Numbered from the stretch's first letter, positions 22,301 through 32,040 are shown. The stretch is DNA of 64,000 bases from Bufo bufo (GCF_905171765.1 NC_053394.1:155890015-155954014); one strand, 5' to 3'. Numbers and translations: made by a program. The notes: generated by a model not told the origin, from the letters alone.

Positions 22301-25300
22301 TGGTCTCCACCCGCTGACAGGATACTGATATATAATGCTGCGTAACCCTAAGGGTCCTGGAATCTATTGTATTACACTGACAGTGTTTCAGCAGTGTAAT
22401 ACAGTAGATTTCACAACTGTAAGCCCATCTGCACAGCTTGCGGAATACCAGCAAAGTGTATGAGATTACACAAATCTTATGTACACTTTGTGGATTTTTT
22501 CCGTGCAGAAATTGACCTGCATGTCAATTGTTTGTGGTTTTAGCTGCGGATTTCACCCTTTTCAATGGAAGAGTCAAACCTGCGGCAAAACCGCATCTTA
22601 ATCCGCACCAAAATCCACAATTAGACATTGCAGGTTTTGGTGCAGATATGCTGCTGTAACACATAGAAATCTACACAGAAATTAGTGCGAATCTTCTGTG
22701 CGTTCACCGGCACCCACACACAGCATTATAAATCACTATAAGAGCCTTTGCACACAACCGTATGCCCTCCGAGACATACGGTCCGTGAGCGGGCCATATG
22801 TCCCGGAGCGGCATTGATCGTGCACACGGGAGTACACAGCATCATAGATAACAATGATGCTGTGCACGTCAGGCCACCCGCAGGGCTATTGTCCCACACT
22901 CATAATTATGAGTGCCGGACAATAGCCCAGCGGGCGGCCCGACGTGCACAGGATCATTGTAATTTATGATGCTGTGTACTCCCGTGTGCACGATCAATGC
23001 CGCTCCGGGACATATGGCCCGCTCACGGACCATATGTCTCGGAGGGCACACGGTCGTGTGCAAGGGCCCTAATGCTGTGCGATTCTGTCAGAGGAGCAGA
23101 GGCCAGAATGGGACCTCACAATAAGGCCTCCTGCACACGAACGTTTGCGCCCCATGGCCATGCTGAGACGTGCAATTTGCTGACCGTGGGGCAACCGCAG
23201 TGGATCGCGGACCCATTCACTTTAATGGGTCCACCATCCGCCCGTTCCGCAAAAAGATAGGACATATTATATCTTTTTGCGGAACGGAAGTACGGGACAA
23301 AACCCCACGGAAGCATTCCGTAGTGCTTCCGCGGGTTTCCATTACCGTGCTTCCGTTCCGCACCATTCCGTATCTCCAAATTTGCGGACCCATTGAAATG
23401 AATGGGTCCGCATCCGTGATGCAAAATGCCCGCGGAATGGCGCAGATCCGCAAATGCGGTCCACAATATGGCAACGGGCAGCACACGTTTGTGTGCAGGA
23501 GGCCTAAGGCTTCTTTCACACGGGCGTGTCCGGATTAGGTCCGGATGCGTCCCGGTGCATTGCGGCAAACCCGCGAGAGTAGGTAAGCAATTGCAGTCAG
23601 TTTTGACTGCCATTGCGTTCCGTTGTTCAGTTTTTATCGCGCGGGTGCAATGTGTTTTGCACGCGCGTGATAAAAATTCGACTGTGGTACCCAGACTCGA
23701 ACTTCTTCACAAAAGTTCAGGTTTGGGTTCAAGGTTGTGTAGATTGTATTATTTTCCCTTATAACATGGTTATAAGGGAAAATAATAGCATTCTGAATAC
23801 AGAATGCATAGTACAATAGGGCTGGAGGGGTTAAAAAAAATATATATTTTAACTCACCTTAATCCACTTGTTCGCGCACTGGCATCTCTTCTGTCTTCAT
23901 CTGTGAGGAAAAGGACCTTTGATGACGTCACTACGCTCATCACATGGTCATTCACATGATCCATCACCATGGTGATGGATCATGTGATGAGTGTAGTGAC
24001 GTCACTACAGGTCCTTTACCCAGGTCCTGAAGAAAGAAGACAGAAGAGATGCCGGCTGCGCGAACAAGTGGATTAAGGTGAGTTAAAATATATATATATT
24101 TTTTAACTCCTCCAGCCCTATTTTACTATGCATTCTGAATTCAGAATGCTATTATTTTCCCTTATAACCATGTTATAAGGGAAAATAATAATGATCGGGT
24201 CCCCATCCCGATCGTCACCTAGCGACCGTGTGTAAAAATCGCACCGCATCCGCACTTGCTTGCGGATGCTTGCGATTTTCACGCAGCCCCATTCATTTCT
24301 ATGGGGCCTGCGTTACGTGATAAACACACAATATAGAGCATGCTGCGATTTTCACGCAACGCACAAGTGATGCGTGAAAATCACCGCTCATGTGCACAGC
24401 CCCATAGAAATGAATGGGTCCGGATTCAGTGCGGGTGCAATGGGTTCACCTCACGCATTGCACCCGCGCGGAAATCTCGCCCGTGTGAAAGGGGCCTAAC
24501 ATGCTGAGAATTTCTGGCATTCAACTTGCTCATGTGTGTCTGGCCTAAGGACCTCTTTATTACTGAAGGTGATGTCACTTTGATCTATAGAAAGGAGAGA
24601 TTATGACTAGGGATGAATGAACTTGTGTTTTACAAGTTCGAGTTCAGGTTTTATTACAATTCTGTGATGGATTCTGTTACCACTGGCCATAACGGAATTC
24701 TATGACGGAATACATAACGGAAGGCGTTTAAAGGGTTTCTACCTTCAGAATTACTGTTATGTATCTGACTGACATTAGCGATACGCTATTGTCAGCACTA
24801 TATAACAGTGTGTTTTTTACATTTGTCCCTGCAGCCGTGTCCCTACACACTTTTACAATATGCTAATGAGCCTCTAGGTGCTATGTGGGCGTAGAATCAG
24901 CACCTAGAGGCTCGGTCTACTCACTCTTTATCCCACCCAGGTCCCCTGTTCTGCCCGCCCCTCTCCTCTTGATTGATGTCCAAGTTCCATGCATCGTTGA
25001 GGAAATCCAGCGCCTGCGCCGTTTACTTCTGTATTCGGCGCAGGCGCAGTGAGTGAAGGCCGAGCTCCTGGTGCCGGCTTCCTCACTGTGACGTAGTCAG
25101 CACAGGCGCAGTGAGGAAGCCGGCACCAGGAGTGCGGCCTTCACTCACTGCGCCTGCGCCGAATAAAGAAGTGAACGGCGCAGGCGGGGGATTTCCTCAA
25201 CGATGCATGGAACATGGACATCAATCAAGAGGAGAGGGGCGGGCAGAACGGAGGACCTGGACGGGATAAAGATTGAGTAGACGGAGCCTCTAGGTGCTGA

Positions 25301-25816
25301 TTTTACGCCCTCATAGCACCTAGAGGCTCATTAGCATATTGTAAAAGTGTGTATTTTAGCAAAACGGCTGCAGGGACAAATGTAAAAAATACACTGTTAT
25401 ATAGTGCTGACATTGGCGCATCGCTAATGTCAGTCAGCTACATAACAGAAATTCTGATGGTAGAAGCCCTTTAAGAGGCATTCTGTTTTGCATTCCGTCA
25501 TAATAGAAGTATATGGGCCGCATAACAGGTCCGTCTGGTTTCTGTTATGCAGGAGAGGACTCAGTTATACATTCTGTCATGGAATTCTTTTATCGCCCGT
25601 GGTAACGGAATCCATCAGGGGAATTGTAATAAAACCGAAACTTGTAAAACACAAGTTCGCTCATCCCTAATTATGACACAAATGCAAGAAACTCACCATG
25701 TGCTGGAAGTTCTTGAGGTTGTCTCGGTGCCATATGCATTTTTTGGGGTAGATAATGGAATCGACGCACAGCAGGAAAAGGAAACTCCAAGTGTTGACTG
25801 GAGACATTGTCTGCAT
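16313..25816 (-). CDS. Type I interferon gene 2 (five exons, diverged duplicate)
   Basis: The coding exons on the minus strand are 25807-25697, 19012-18929, 17773-17636, 17218-17135 and 16516-16409. All introns are phase 0 with GT-AG ends and the frame is intact (174 codons plus TAG). An in-frame upstream ATG at 25816-25814 would add three residues (MQT). The protein aligns with gene 1 throughout: signal peptide, KKCIW, DECQTNITLP, HQEKLV, FIKLEKILEEQ, VCARRIIYVNIKR. Differences are an Asp in the signal hydrophobic core (CVDSII), loss of the NET sequon, a five-residue deletion near the end of exon 3 that removes the third conserved cysteine (LKGC becomes LEGG), and a new cysteine in the same exon (TVCEL). 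It may still be expressed as a secreted cytokine, but disulfide pairing must differ. Introns are enlarged by mobile DNA; intron 1 spans 6.7 kb. Confidence 0.88.
16409..16516 (-). CDS. Interferon gene 2, exon 5
   Basis: This exon has 35 codons plus TAG, beginning DDAVCARRI and ending FLITKSQ. It differs from gene 1 at only a few codons. Confidence 0.87.
   Translation of the reverse strand, partial: DDAVCARRIIYVNIKRILLQAARLSGRKFLITKSQ
17135..17218 (-). CDS. Interferon gene 2, exon 4
   Basis: This exon has 28 codons, FSRTIEKHLF to KILEEQ, the same length and splice context as gene 1 exon 4. Confidence 0.87.
17263..17594. mobile_element. Palindromic MITE in interferon gene 2 intron 3
   Basis: The ends are GGGCTCATGCACACCACC and GGTGGTGTGCATGAGACC. 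The two arms stay complementary inward through ACTGACTGTATC to a centre near 17430, where TGTACTCACATGATGATGTGAGTACA forms a tight hairpin (arms only quoted in part). It is absent from gene 1's 84-base intron 3. Confidence 0.75.
17636..17773 (-). CDS. Interferon gene 2, exon 3 (shortened, Cys pattern changed)
   Basis: This exon has 46 codons against 50 in gene 1. It gains one Ile (AAIITV) and loses five residues after TAWEQ. It ends LEGG at a GTAAGT donor rather than LKGC. Confidence 0.87.
18204..18716. mobile_element. Long palindromic MITE in interferon gene 2 intron 2
   Basis: The left end is TTAAAGAGGACCTTTCATC (T2-like). The arms GTGTCATGATCTGTACAG... and CTGTACAGACCATGACAC are complementary over about 230 bases with a centre near 18465. 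The right terminal few dozen bases are missing. Arms include CCAATCGCAGAGCAGAGCTC and its complement. Confidence 0.7.
18929..19012 (-). CDS. Interferon gene 2, exon 2
   Basis: This exon has 28 codons, IPENKISDEC to FKTIQ, one residue longer than gene 1. The second conserved cysteine and the NIT sequon are kept. The acceptor is CTCTTCCAG and the donor GTAAAT. Confidence 0.87.
19085..19611 (-). mobile_element. Penelope-like element non-coding remnant
   Basis: A GAAACGCGTC block with an adjoining CTGAGGA core (minus strand, 19388-19421) is characteristic of the terminal repeats of Penelope-like retroelements. No reverse transcriptase or GIY-YIG coding sequence survives here. The edges are approximate. 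Confidence 0.5.
19374..19440 (-). ncRNA. Hammerhead-ribozyme-like motif (type I)
   Basis: On the minus strand the order is: stem I 5' strand, CTGAGGA (fits CUGANGA), short stem II, GAAAC, GC, GTC, stem I 3' strand. Stem I has an outer perfect 7-base pairing (CCCTACT with AGTAGGG) and an inner ACCCT/GGGGT pairing. Stem III is minimal (GAAAC-GC-GUC), as known for hammerheads of Penelope-like elements. Stem II is weak (about two pairs), so cleavage activity is uncertain. Confidence 0.55.
19612..20027. mobile_element. Palindromic MITE
   Basis: The arms GTTCCGTTAGATTTCCCTAC and GTAGGGAAATCTAACGGAAC are complementary and remain so inward (ACTTCCGGCTGCACCGGACA) to a centre near 19820. It borders the Penelope-like remnant within interferon gene 2 intron 1. 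Confidence 0.65.
20410..21258. mobile_element. TTA-flanked (Harbinger-type) MITE
   Basis: The ends are GGCCCTATTACACGGGGAGA and TCTGCCCGTGTAAAAGGGCC, each with an adjacent TTA (20407-20409, 21259-21261). It contains another MITE at 20436-20979. Confidence 0.6.
20436..20979. mobile_element. Innermost T2-like palindromic MITE
   Basis: The left end is TTACAGGGAGTCTGTCATC (one change from TTAA) and the right end AACAGACTCCCTTTAA. The arms pair through CAAAGTTTCACCTTTTTAAC and GCAATCCTGGA, with a GC-rich core (20580-20820). Confidence 0.65.
21285..21598. mobile_element. hAT-type MITE
   Basis: The ends are CAGGGGCGTAGCTATA and TAGCTACACCCCTG. The flanking 8-base duplication is CTTCTGTG / CTTTTGTG with one mismatch. 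An 8-base target duplication fits the hAT superfamily. Confidence 0.75.
22742..23069. mobile_element. Palindromic TAA-flanked MITE
   Basis: The arms GTATGCCCTCCGAGACATAC and its complement near 23030 pair almost throughout, with a centre near 22906 (CATAATTATG). TAA lies at both edges (22739-22741, 23070-23072). Confidence 0.75.
23125..23504. mobile_element. TAA-flanked MITE
   Basis: The ends are GGCCTCCTGCACACGAACG and CACACGTTTGTGTGCAGGAG then GCC. TAA lies at 23122-23124 and 23505-23507. The GC-rich interior (TTTGCGGAACGGAAG and related) produces spurious open frames on both strands. Confidence 0.75.
23508..24496. mobile_element. Long palindromic TAA-flanked MITE abutting its neighbour
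   Basis: The ends are GGCTTCTTTCACACGGGCG and CGCCCGTGTGAAAGGGGCC. The left TAA (23505-23507) is shared with the preceding MITE and the right TAA is 24497-24499. A near-perfect inner palindrome spans about 23815-24122 around GATCCATCACCATGGTGATG. Confidence 0.75.
24608..25669. mobile_element. Non-autonomous hAT element with 8-base duplication
   Basis: The ends are TAGGGATGAATGAACTTGTG and CACAAGTTCGCTCATCCCTA (TIR about 31 bases), flanked by a perfect ATTATGAC duplication (24600-24607, 25670-25677). It sits about 20 bases outside exon 1 of interferon gene 2, in intron 1. It carries a nested TTAA element. Confidence 0.88.
24728..25474. mobile_element. T2-type palindromic element nested in the hAT
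   Basis: It starts TTAAAGGGTTTCTACC and ends GGTAGAAGCCCTTTAA. The arms are complementary almost to a centre near 25095 (GAAGCCGGCACCAGGAG repeats). Confidence 0.75.
25697..25807 (-). CDS. Interferon gene 2, exon 1
   Basis: This exon has 37 codons from MSPVNTW to NFQHM, with a GTGAGT donor. The start is aligned to gene 1. The ATG nine bases upstream is in frame and would be met first by a scanning ribosome. Confidence 0.85.
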
Positions 25817-25935
25817 TAACTGTAAGCTTGAGGATGCAATGAGGAGAAGGTTTGGAGTTGGGCAGGAGATTCTGGGCTCTTCTGTCCTGGTAATGTCCCG
25901 TCTCAGTGCTAGTCTCCATCTTCACAGCTCCACAG

Positions 25936-25976
25936 TTATATTCCAAAAACAGACCTAAATGTCAAAAAGTTAATTC
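25936..25976 (-). promoter_or_regulatory. Degraded promoter of interferon gene 2
   Basis: This segment aligns with the gene 1 promoter. The TATA box reads TTATATTC at 25936-25943, and the tandem IRF motif is reduced to AAAAAGTTAATTC near 25964-25976. The flanking alignment is otherwise clear (ACAGTTATAT, ACCTAAATGT). Confidence 0.5.
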
Positions 25977-25989
25977 CTCTTCAAAGCTG

Positions 25990-27850
25990 GGACCTTGTAC
26001 TTCAGTCTTATTTTTCTTACAGCACTAATGCGCTGGTGATCACCGACAGTCTTTGTTTACTTATCCTACAGTGATGATGTCATGTGCATCCACAGAGGCA
26101 TTCAGAACTGTACATAGGATTATAAATAAATATATCATTCCTGTTAAGACCTACATGCGATCATTATGATGAAATATATGCATTATGGAAGTATGGCTGG
26201 GCTGGTAACTCCTTCTGTAGAAGCTAGAAATCATGTTTGTTCATATTTTATACCTGCCAGTTGAATGGGGAGGTGGGGTGAGCATGAATAATCAAGCACC
26301 ATCCCAAGGCCTGAATGCAGGGGACTGTCCTCTCCACCCACACCTTTTTGCTTAAGGGAAATAAAAATACGGGACCATGGACGGTTTCGTTGACACACAT
26401 TGGGAGACCCAATCGAATTGGATGGTGTACATCTTCTTCCTTGTCTCAGGAACATTAAAGGACTTTTACTACACAACACACTAAGTATTAGACTTTCTGT
26501 TTTTCTCCTTTTATTTCATAACTGACTTTGCACATGTATGTGTGTCTGTTTATTTCCTTATTTTTGTAAGTACTGTACCTTTTGCACATTAAAGCCTAAA
26601 AATGTAATAGGTTTGCCCTGTTGCCATAACTGAACTCAAGCAACCGTCTTAGACTCTAAGCATGGCTAATGTTACTGCGTGAGTGCATGTGTTGGGGAAT
26701 CTATTGGCCTAGAATTAATGCAGTAGGTGGTGGCAGAGTGTATTTGGGTTACATGGACTGTGTTGGGTGTGATTTATGCTCAAGTTAAGGGGAGTGCTAG
26801 ATTGACTGAAAGGAGTAAATTAACCGCTTGCAGTGCAGTCACACCCATGTCACATGCCAGGATGGTGCATACATGACATTGGGCCCCATCATGCACCACC
26901 ATAAATGAAGAGGTAGCTGCCATTGTTCTGCTCTCTCCATTTACTTCTATGGGAGTTCAGAAAATAGCCAAGTAAACATGCTCTGCTATTTTTTTAGAAC
27001 TCCCATAGGAGGGAATGGAGAGCCACACATGCAGGGCCACCTACCCATTTGCAGCAGCGAGTGATAAAGCCATATTCTAGTAATATGAGCAGTCCCAGAA
27101 ATGGGACCCCCATCTATGAGATATTTAGGAATCCAGAGTTCTCGGTGGATGGACTAAAGCTTAATTGAAAAGCAATAAAATACAAGGAACAGGGTAACAC
27201 ATTTCAATGGGAGTCTCCCTTCTTCTCCTATACAAAATCACAGTTTGGTGCTCGATTTATACTCCTAATACAGGAAATACTAAAACAGGAAGTACAAGAA
27301 CATGAAACAACATTACAGATTGCATATTGATTACACTAAAAACATGCTGAATCTCATTAACGTGTGTTTGGGTTAACATTTAAAAGTTGGAAATCAAGGG
27401 ACTAAAATGATCTTGGTAGATAGAAACTATGAAAATGTAAAATACAGACAGGAAGTGATTTAATGGAGATAGGGAAATAATTAAAAAACAAAATGAAGAT
27501 GGAGTGTAAGAACTAGTAGTGAAGCCGTGAGAAAAAGTGATACAAGGGAGTGAAAGACAAAATAAAAAATAAACTTTAGTGTGTCCAGTGAGCACCTCGG
27601 ATTCCCTTTTTCTTATATTATTTTAACTTCACTTTTCTTCTGGTGTTTGGTGCGAGGATCCAGTTGGAGGATTCAGCTATGGCAGTGGATGTCCAGACTA
27701 TTCCTTGGGTTGAGCAGACTCTCATTGGGCTCAGGACCTTATTCTTTACAGTCCTCACAGATTGGTATGCCTTGCGTGATTTTCTGTTGGATATTTGTGG
27801 CGTATCTTGTGGTTATGCCATAACTATCCAGATGGGAATACCCCCTTTAA
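25990..27850. other. Upstream flank of interferon gene 2, no gene seen
   Basis: Mostly unassigned sequence. A palindromic MITE-like patch (TTACTTCTATGGGAGTTC and complement) lies at 26930-27030. A T2 terminus (ACCCCCTTTAA) ends at about 27850. Sequence from 27853 to 28110 is homologous to 7640-7960 upstream of gene 1 (CACATTTTGAAG, GTCACATGAC, GTCCACAGCAG), marking the far edge of the duplicated block. Confidence 0.5.
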
Positions 27851-28360
27851 GCGCTAATGTTCTGCAGGTGATGAGAAATAAAGTTTTTCATGTCGGGGGA
27901 GGAACACCGGGTTTCATTTACAATTTTTTTTTTATCTTTTCACATTTTGAAGACCTTGGACTAAAATGTATAAAAATCACATGACCGTCTCTAAATTCAG
28001 GCCTGACAGTATGGGTATCCAGCATAAAACCAGTACTGTACCTGTCAGTGGTGTCCACAGCAGCCAATCAGATTACAGCATCCATAGGGTATTGGTTCCA
28101 AAAAAGGAGGTGGGTGAATTTTGTTTAATCCACCACCTTTCCACTGGGAGCCTCTGTCAATGATGGCATTTCTAGGGAGGAAGCAGCAGTTTCCTATACT
28201 TCCTTTAATAGAGCAGTTTCACTCATTTGCCAGGCGGGCACTGGTGCCTTGTTAGTAAAATCTGATATTGCTTCTGCTTTTTGTCTTTTGCCCATTCATC
28301 TTTCCTGTTTTCACATACAGAGTTCAAATTTTCCAGCTCACCTTATAGATCCAACCCCAA

Positions 28361-29945
28361 GTGCACAGAACAAAGCAGGTTAGTCCTCAGATCATAGATA
28401 ATAGGAAATAGTTCCAGCACTCGTGATGTAGTTGTGTTGCTCGTTTCTTTATTTTGTGGTAACCAAATAACACACAAGGACAAATCCTTTCACTTCAGAA
28501 CAGTTGACGCGTTTCGAACAAACAGTTCTTAATTGTAACTGAATTGGATGCCAAACCCAGGAGCTAAAAAGGGTGACTCCAACCCCACCCCCACAGGGGG
28601 AGGGTAAAATTGAGACACCCTTCTAACTATACCAAGAACTCTGGACAGCAACCACTGTGGATACCCCCCATCTAATAAACGTGTGTTGATCCTCTGACAT
28701 TCACTGTGGAACGCAGCATATGTGCTGCAGTTTCTACGTGCACTAATAAATTCTCCAACTGGGATCGCTTTAATCGCATGAATCGGATGATGGCTATTAG
28801 CTCGCAAGATCGTATTTCCATAAAAAAAAAATTCGGTAGGTCTCTGTAAAAGTAAGCTCATCAAAGATACCTGTCAATTTAAGATCCAAATTGACAGGTA
28901 TCGCTGATGAGCTTATTTTTAGAGACCTACAGGCTTCACTAAATGTGGAAGCCACCCATGCAAAACATGCAGATATGCTTCACTGGTTAAAACCTTTTAT
29001 AATTCTGATCTTTCTGTTACATTTACCATCAAAACATACATCAATTGCAACACAACAGGCATTGTGTATGTTATACGATGCACGGGCTGCGATCTTATGT
29101 ATGTTGGAAGCTCTTCCAGAAAATTCTAAACTAGAATACTTGAACACATTAATTATATAACAAATCCTTTATGTGTAGGTATTTCAAAATGCAGCTAAAC
29201 ATTTTATTTTAGAACACAATCGCAGCTTGAGCAATTTTTGTGCTTTTGTTATAGAAAAAGTATCAGTCCGTTTTAGGGGTGGTGATCTTAAAAAAAACGA
29301 TTCTCCAGAAAGAAGCCTTTTGGATTTTCAGGCTCAATACCAGATACCCCTCAGGTCTTAATATGGAAGGAACTTATGTATTTTTGATTATGCATTTTTT
29401 ATATTATAAGTTTATTCCTGCCTTATGTTGTTCATGATCACATATGCAACATAGAAGTATCTAATCAATCTTTTTTGTTGCTTTTTATTCTGGTTCTATT
29501 CATACCAAGCGTTTTTGTTTTTTTGGATTATAAGTGATATTTTAATATATTGAGATATTCTGATGTAATATAATCCATTTCTGCATGGTCAAATTTATGT
29601 ATTTTTATATGTCTTTTATGAATGTAGATTCTATGTGTGTTATCAGGCAGAGGATTGAGTGCCGGTCTCGGCAGCTGAAGGGTGTCTCCATTTTCCCCTC
29701 CCCCTGTAGGGGTGGGGTTGGAGTCACCCTTTTTAGCTCCTGGGTTTGGCATCCAATTCAGTTACAATTAAGAACTGTTTGTTCGAAACACGTCAACTGT
29801 TCTGAAGTGAAAGGATTTGTCCTTATGTGTTATTTGGTTACCACGAAATAAGGAAATGAGCAAAACAACTACATCACGAGTGCTGGAACTATTTCCTATT
29901 ATCTATGCTCTATAACTTATTTTGAAGTCTTTAGTTCTGTGCTTA
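28361..29945. mobile_element. Penelope-like element, head-to-head with inverted terminal repeats
   Basis: Inverted repeats of about 229 bases (28394-28622 and 29680-29907, weaker out to 28361 and 29945) enclose two arms. The left arm (minus strand) encodes the C-terminal RT region typical of Penelope-like elements (NSHHPIHAIKAIPVGEF, RRNCS, GGYPQWLL). The right arm (plus strand) encodes a KCGSHPCKTC linker and a GIY-YIG-like endonuclease start (GIVYVIRC, LMYVGSS). They meet at a palindrome, 28822-28935. GAAAC(G/A)CGTC in each terminal repeat is a relic of the hammerhead region. All coding is broken by stops. Confidence 0.78.
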
Positions 29946-30889
29946 TCTATTGCAGGTTTTTCAGTCCTTAATGGCCAGTCTTGGGGTCCCTTTATCTCAG
30001 GACAAAACAGCAGGCCCAACCATGACATTGTCTTTTCTTGGCATTGAGTTAGATACTATGCATATGGTTTTTTGGTTGCCTAGGGATAAGTTGGCTCGCT
30101 TGGTGTCATGTATTGATCAGTTTGGCTCAGCCAAAAAAGTAACACTTCAGCGACTGCAGTTTAATTGGCTTGCGGAATTTTGCATGTAAGGTAATCCCTA
30201 TGGGTAGGGCTTTCTCCATGAGGTTGTCACTTGCTACGTCGGGTGCCAAACAACCTCATCATTTCATCAGGCTTACTAAATGTCTAAAGGAGGACCTCTT
30301 GGTCTGGCAGGCTTTCTTGCATGCATTTAATGGTCAAGTCATCTGTCAAACTGAAGAAGTATCCAGTCATGAGTTGCATTTGTTTATAGATGCCGCAGAG
30401 GCTGATGGTTTTGGTGCCATTTTTGATAACCGCTGGTGCCAAGACTCCTGGCCTCTTGGTTGGTCTTGTTTGGGCCTGACAAAAAAACATGACATTGTTA
30501 GACTTTTTTCCCATTGTCGTGGCTGTAAAGTTATAGGGTTCTTACATGCAAGATAGGCGCATTTGTTTTTTGTCCGACAACTCGGCAGTAGTACAGGTTG
30601 TTAACACTGAGTCCTCCTCATCACTCCTGGTTTTGGCGTTACTCCAGGATTTAGTTCTTCGTTGTTTGCAATGAAATATCTGGTTTAAGGCAAAACATGT
30701 TACTGGTATTAAGAATACTCTTGTGGATGCATTATCCCGTTTACAGTTCCACACCTTCAGGGAGTTGCACCCATATGCGGATCCGTATGGGTATTGCTGC
30801 CCCAGGTTCTTATGGAAGATGGTAGAGGACAACTGTTAGACCTCATCTCAAAATCTGTTTCTTTTCCGACTTGGTGAAGATATGGTTAG

Positions 30890-31688
30890 GTGTGGGCTGC
30901 TTGGCTCTCATGCACTGGGGGCGTTTTTCCACAGGATTCTGAAGGTTTGCTATCAGCCACTTTGGACCTTTTGGCTTTTTTGCGTGCCAGACGAGCCTCT
31001 GCGAGCTTAGCGGCTAAACAGTTGTCAGGTGTAGCCTTTCTGTTAAAACTGCATAGTTTGACAGATGTTACTAAACATTTTCTCGTTCAACAGGTTGTTA
31101 ATGCCTGGAGAAAAAGGAGCGGACTGTTGCTGACCGGAGATGGCCTTTCTCTCTACATTTATTGACGGATTTGCTTGCTGGTCTCAGACTGGTGTGCAGC
31201 GATAGTGGAGAAGTTTTTCATTTTCACGCAGCCTTTGCACTTGCATTTTTTGCAGCACTACGGATCAGAGAGTTGGTGCCGGTAAGCAAATTTGGTTTGG
31301 GGGGACTGCATTGTGGTGATGTCCTGGTCTCTTTAAACAAAATCAGGATTTGCATTCGTAAGTCAAAAACTGATCAACTTGATTGGGGTACTTACGATTG
31401 GGATAACGGTATGGCCCAGTCCGTTTGGTTGGAGAATTTGCTCGCTGTCGCTCTGCAGGTTCCCATTTTCTGGTCCATAGTTCAGGTTTTCCTTTAACCA
31501 GTTTCATGCAGTCTTTAAATCTTGCTTGAAAATTTTAGGCTTACTGTACCTAAACTCACTCCTTTAGAGTTGGGGTGGCAACTGTTGCAGCAGCATGTGG
31601 CGTTGGGGAAGATGGTTTGAAGCACTTGGGCCGTTGGAAGTCCAACTGTTATCGGGCTTTTGTTCGTCCTGATTTGTTATTGTACTGA
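30890..31688 (+). pseudogene. Tyrosine recombinase of the DIRS/Ngaro-like element
   Basis: It begins near RARRASASLAAKQLSGVAFL and includes box A Arg in ALRIRELVPV (31260-31290), a box B HSFRVG at 31557-31574, HLGRWKSNCY with the likely nucleophile Tyr, and a stop at 31686-31688. All catalytic landmarks (R, H-x-x-R, Y) are visible, but frame changes near 31160 and 31490-31550 break the ORF. Confidence 0.75.
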
Positions 31689-31779
31689 TTTATGTCTTTT
31701 TATTCATAGCTTCCTTTTCCATTCTAAAATTCGCCGACAAGTCTGGATTGTCAGCCACTCATATATATTTTGGGCAAAG

Positions 31780-32040
31780 AAGCAGGCATGGGATTCAGCC
31801 GACTCCCTCCGGTGCTCCAGATCCGGTAGTTAAAATTACAGCCGGATCGGAGAACCGTGTTGCTGGCTGGCGTCTCCCTTTCCTGCTCCTCTGATAGGCT
31901 GCAGGCACTAGCTATCAGAGGCAGGCAAAGCGATGACATCATCGCGTCCGCCTGAGCCGAGATTTGTACTGCGCGGGACACAGGACAGAAGAGGCCTGCA
32001 TCGCTGCCAGCATGGAGGTAAGTATATATATTTTTTTCTT
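31780..32040 (+). repeat. GC-rich module preceding minisatellite, copy 2
   Basis: It shares with 11870-12120 the segments CCTCTGATAGGCTGC, GATGACATCATCGCG, CCTGAGCCG, GAGGCCTGCATCGC and AGGTAAGTA, then a T-rich run and the first minisatellite unit. Confidence 0.65.

Larger units (their letters stand above)
28075..31690 (+). mobile_element. DIRS/Ngaro-like tyrosine-recombinase retroelement, interrupted
   Basis: The plus strand encodes, in order, reverse transcriptase pieces (VPKKEVGEFCLIHHLS, PLGASVNDGI, KSDIASAF; then SLGVPLSQDK, LSFLGIELDT), an RNase H (LHLFIDAAEADGFGAIF), and a tyrosine recombinase. This RT-RH-YR order is that of the DIRS/Ngaro order of retroelements. A Penelope-like insertion splits the RT between about 28330 and 29950. 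Several frameshifts and stops make the RT-RH part a pseudogene. Terminal repeats were not recognised. Confidence 0.8.

Noticed and set aside
23116..23613. 165-residue minus-strand frame
   Set aside because: It spans a palindromic MITE with low stop density on both strands and shows no domain.
26231..26479. 82-residue minus-strand frame near 26.3 kb
   Set aside because: No recognisable domain, signal peptide or conserved splice context, and no counterpart in the other interferon flank.
28394..29907. Simple DNA transposon bounded by 229-base TIRs
   Set aside because: The interior encodes Penelope-type RT C-terminus and GIY-YIG pieces, and the terminal repeats carry the GAAACGCGTC block, so a Penelope-like retroelement explains it better.
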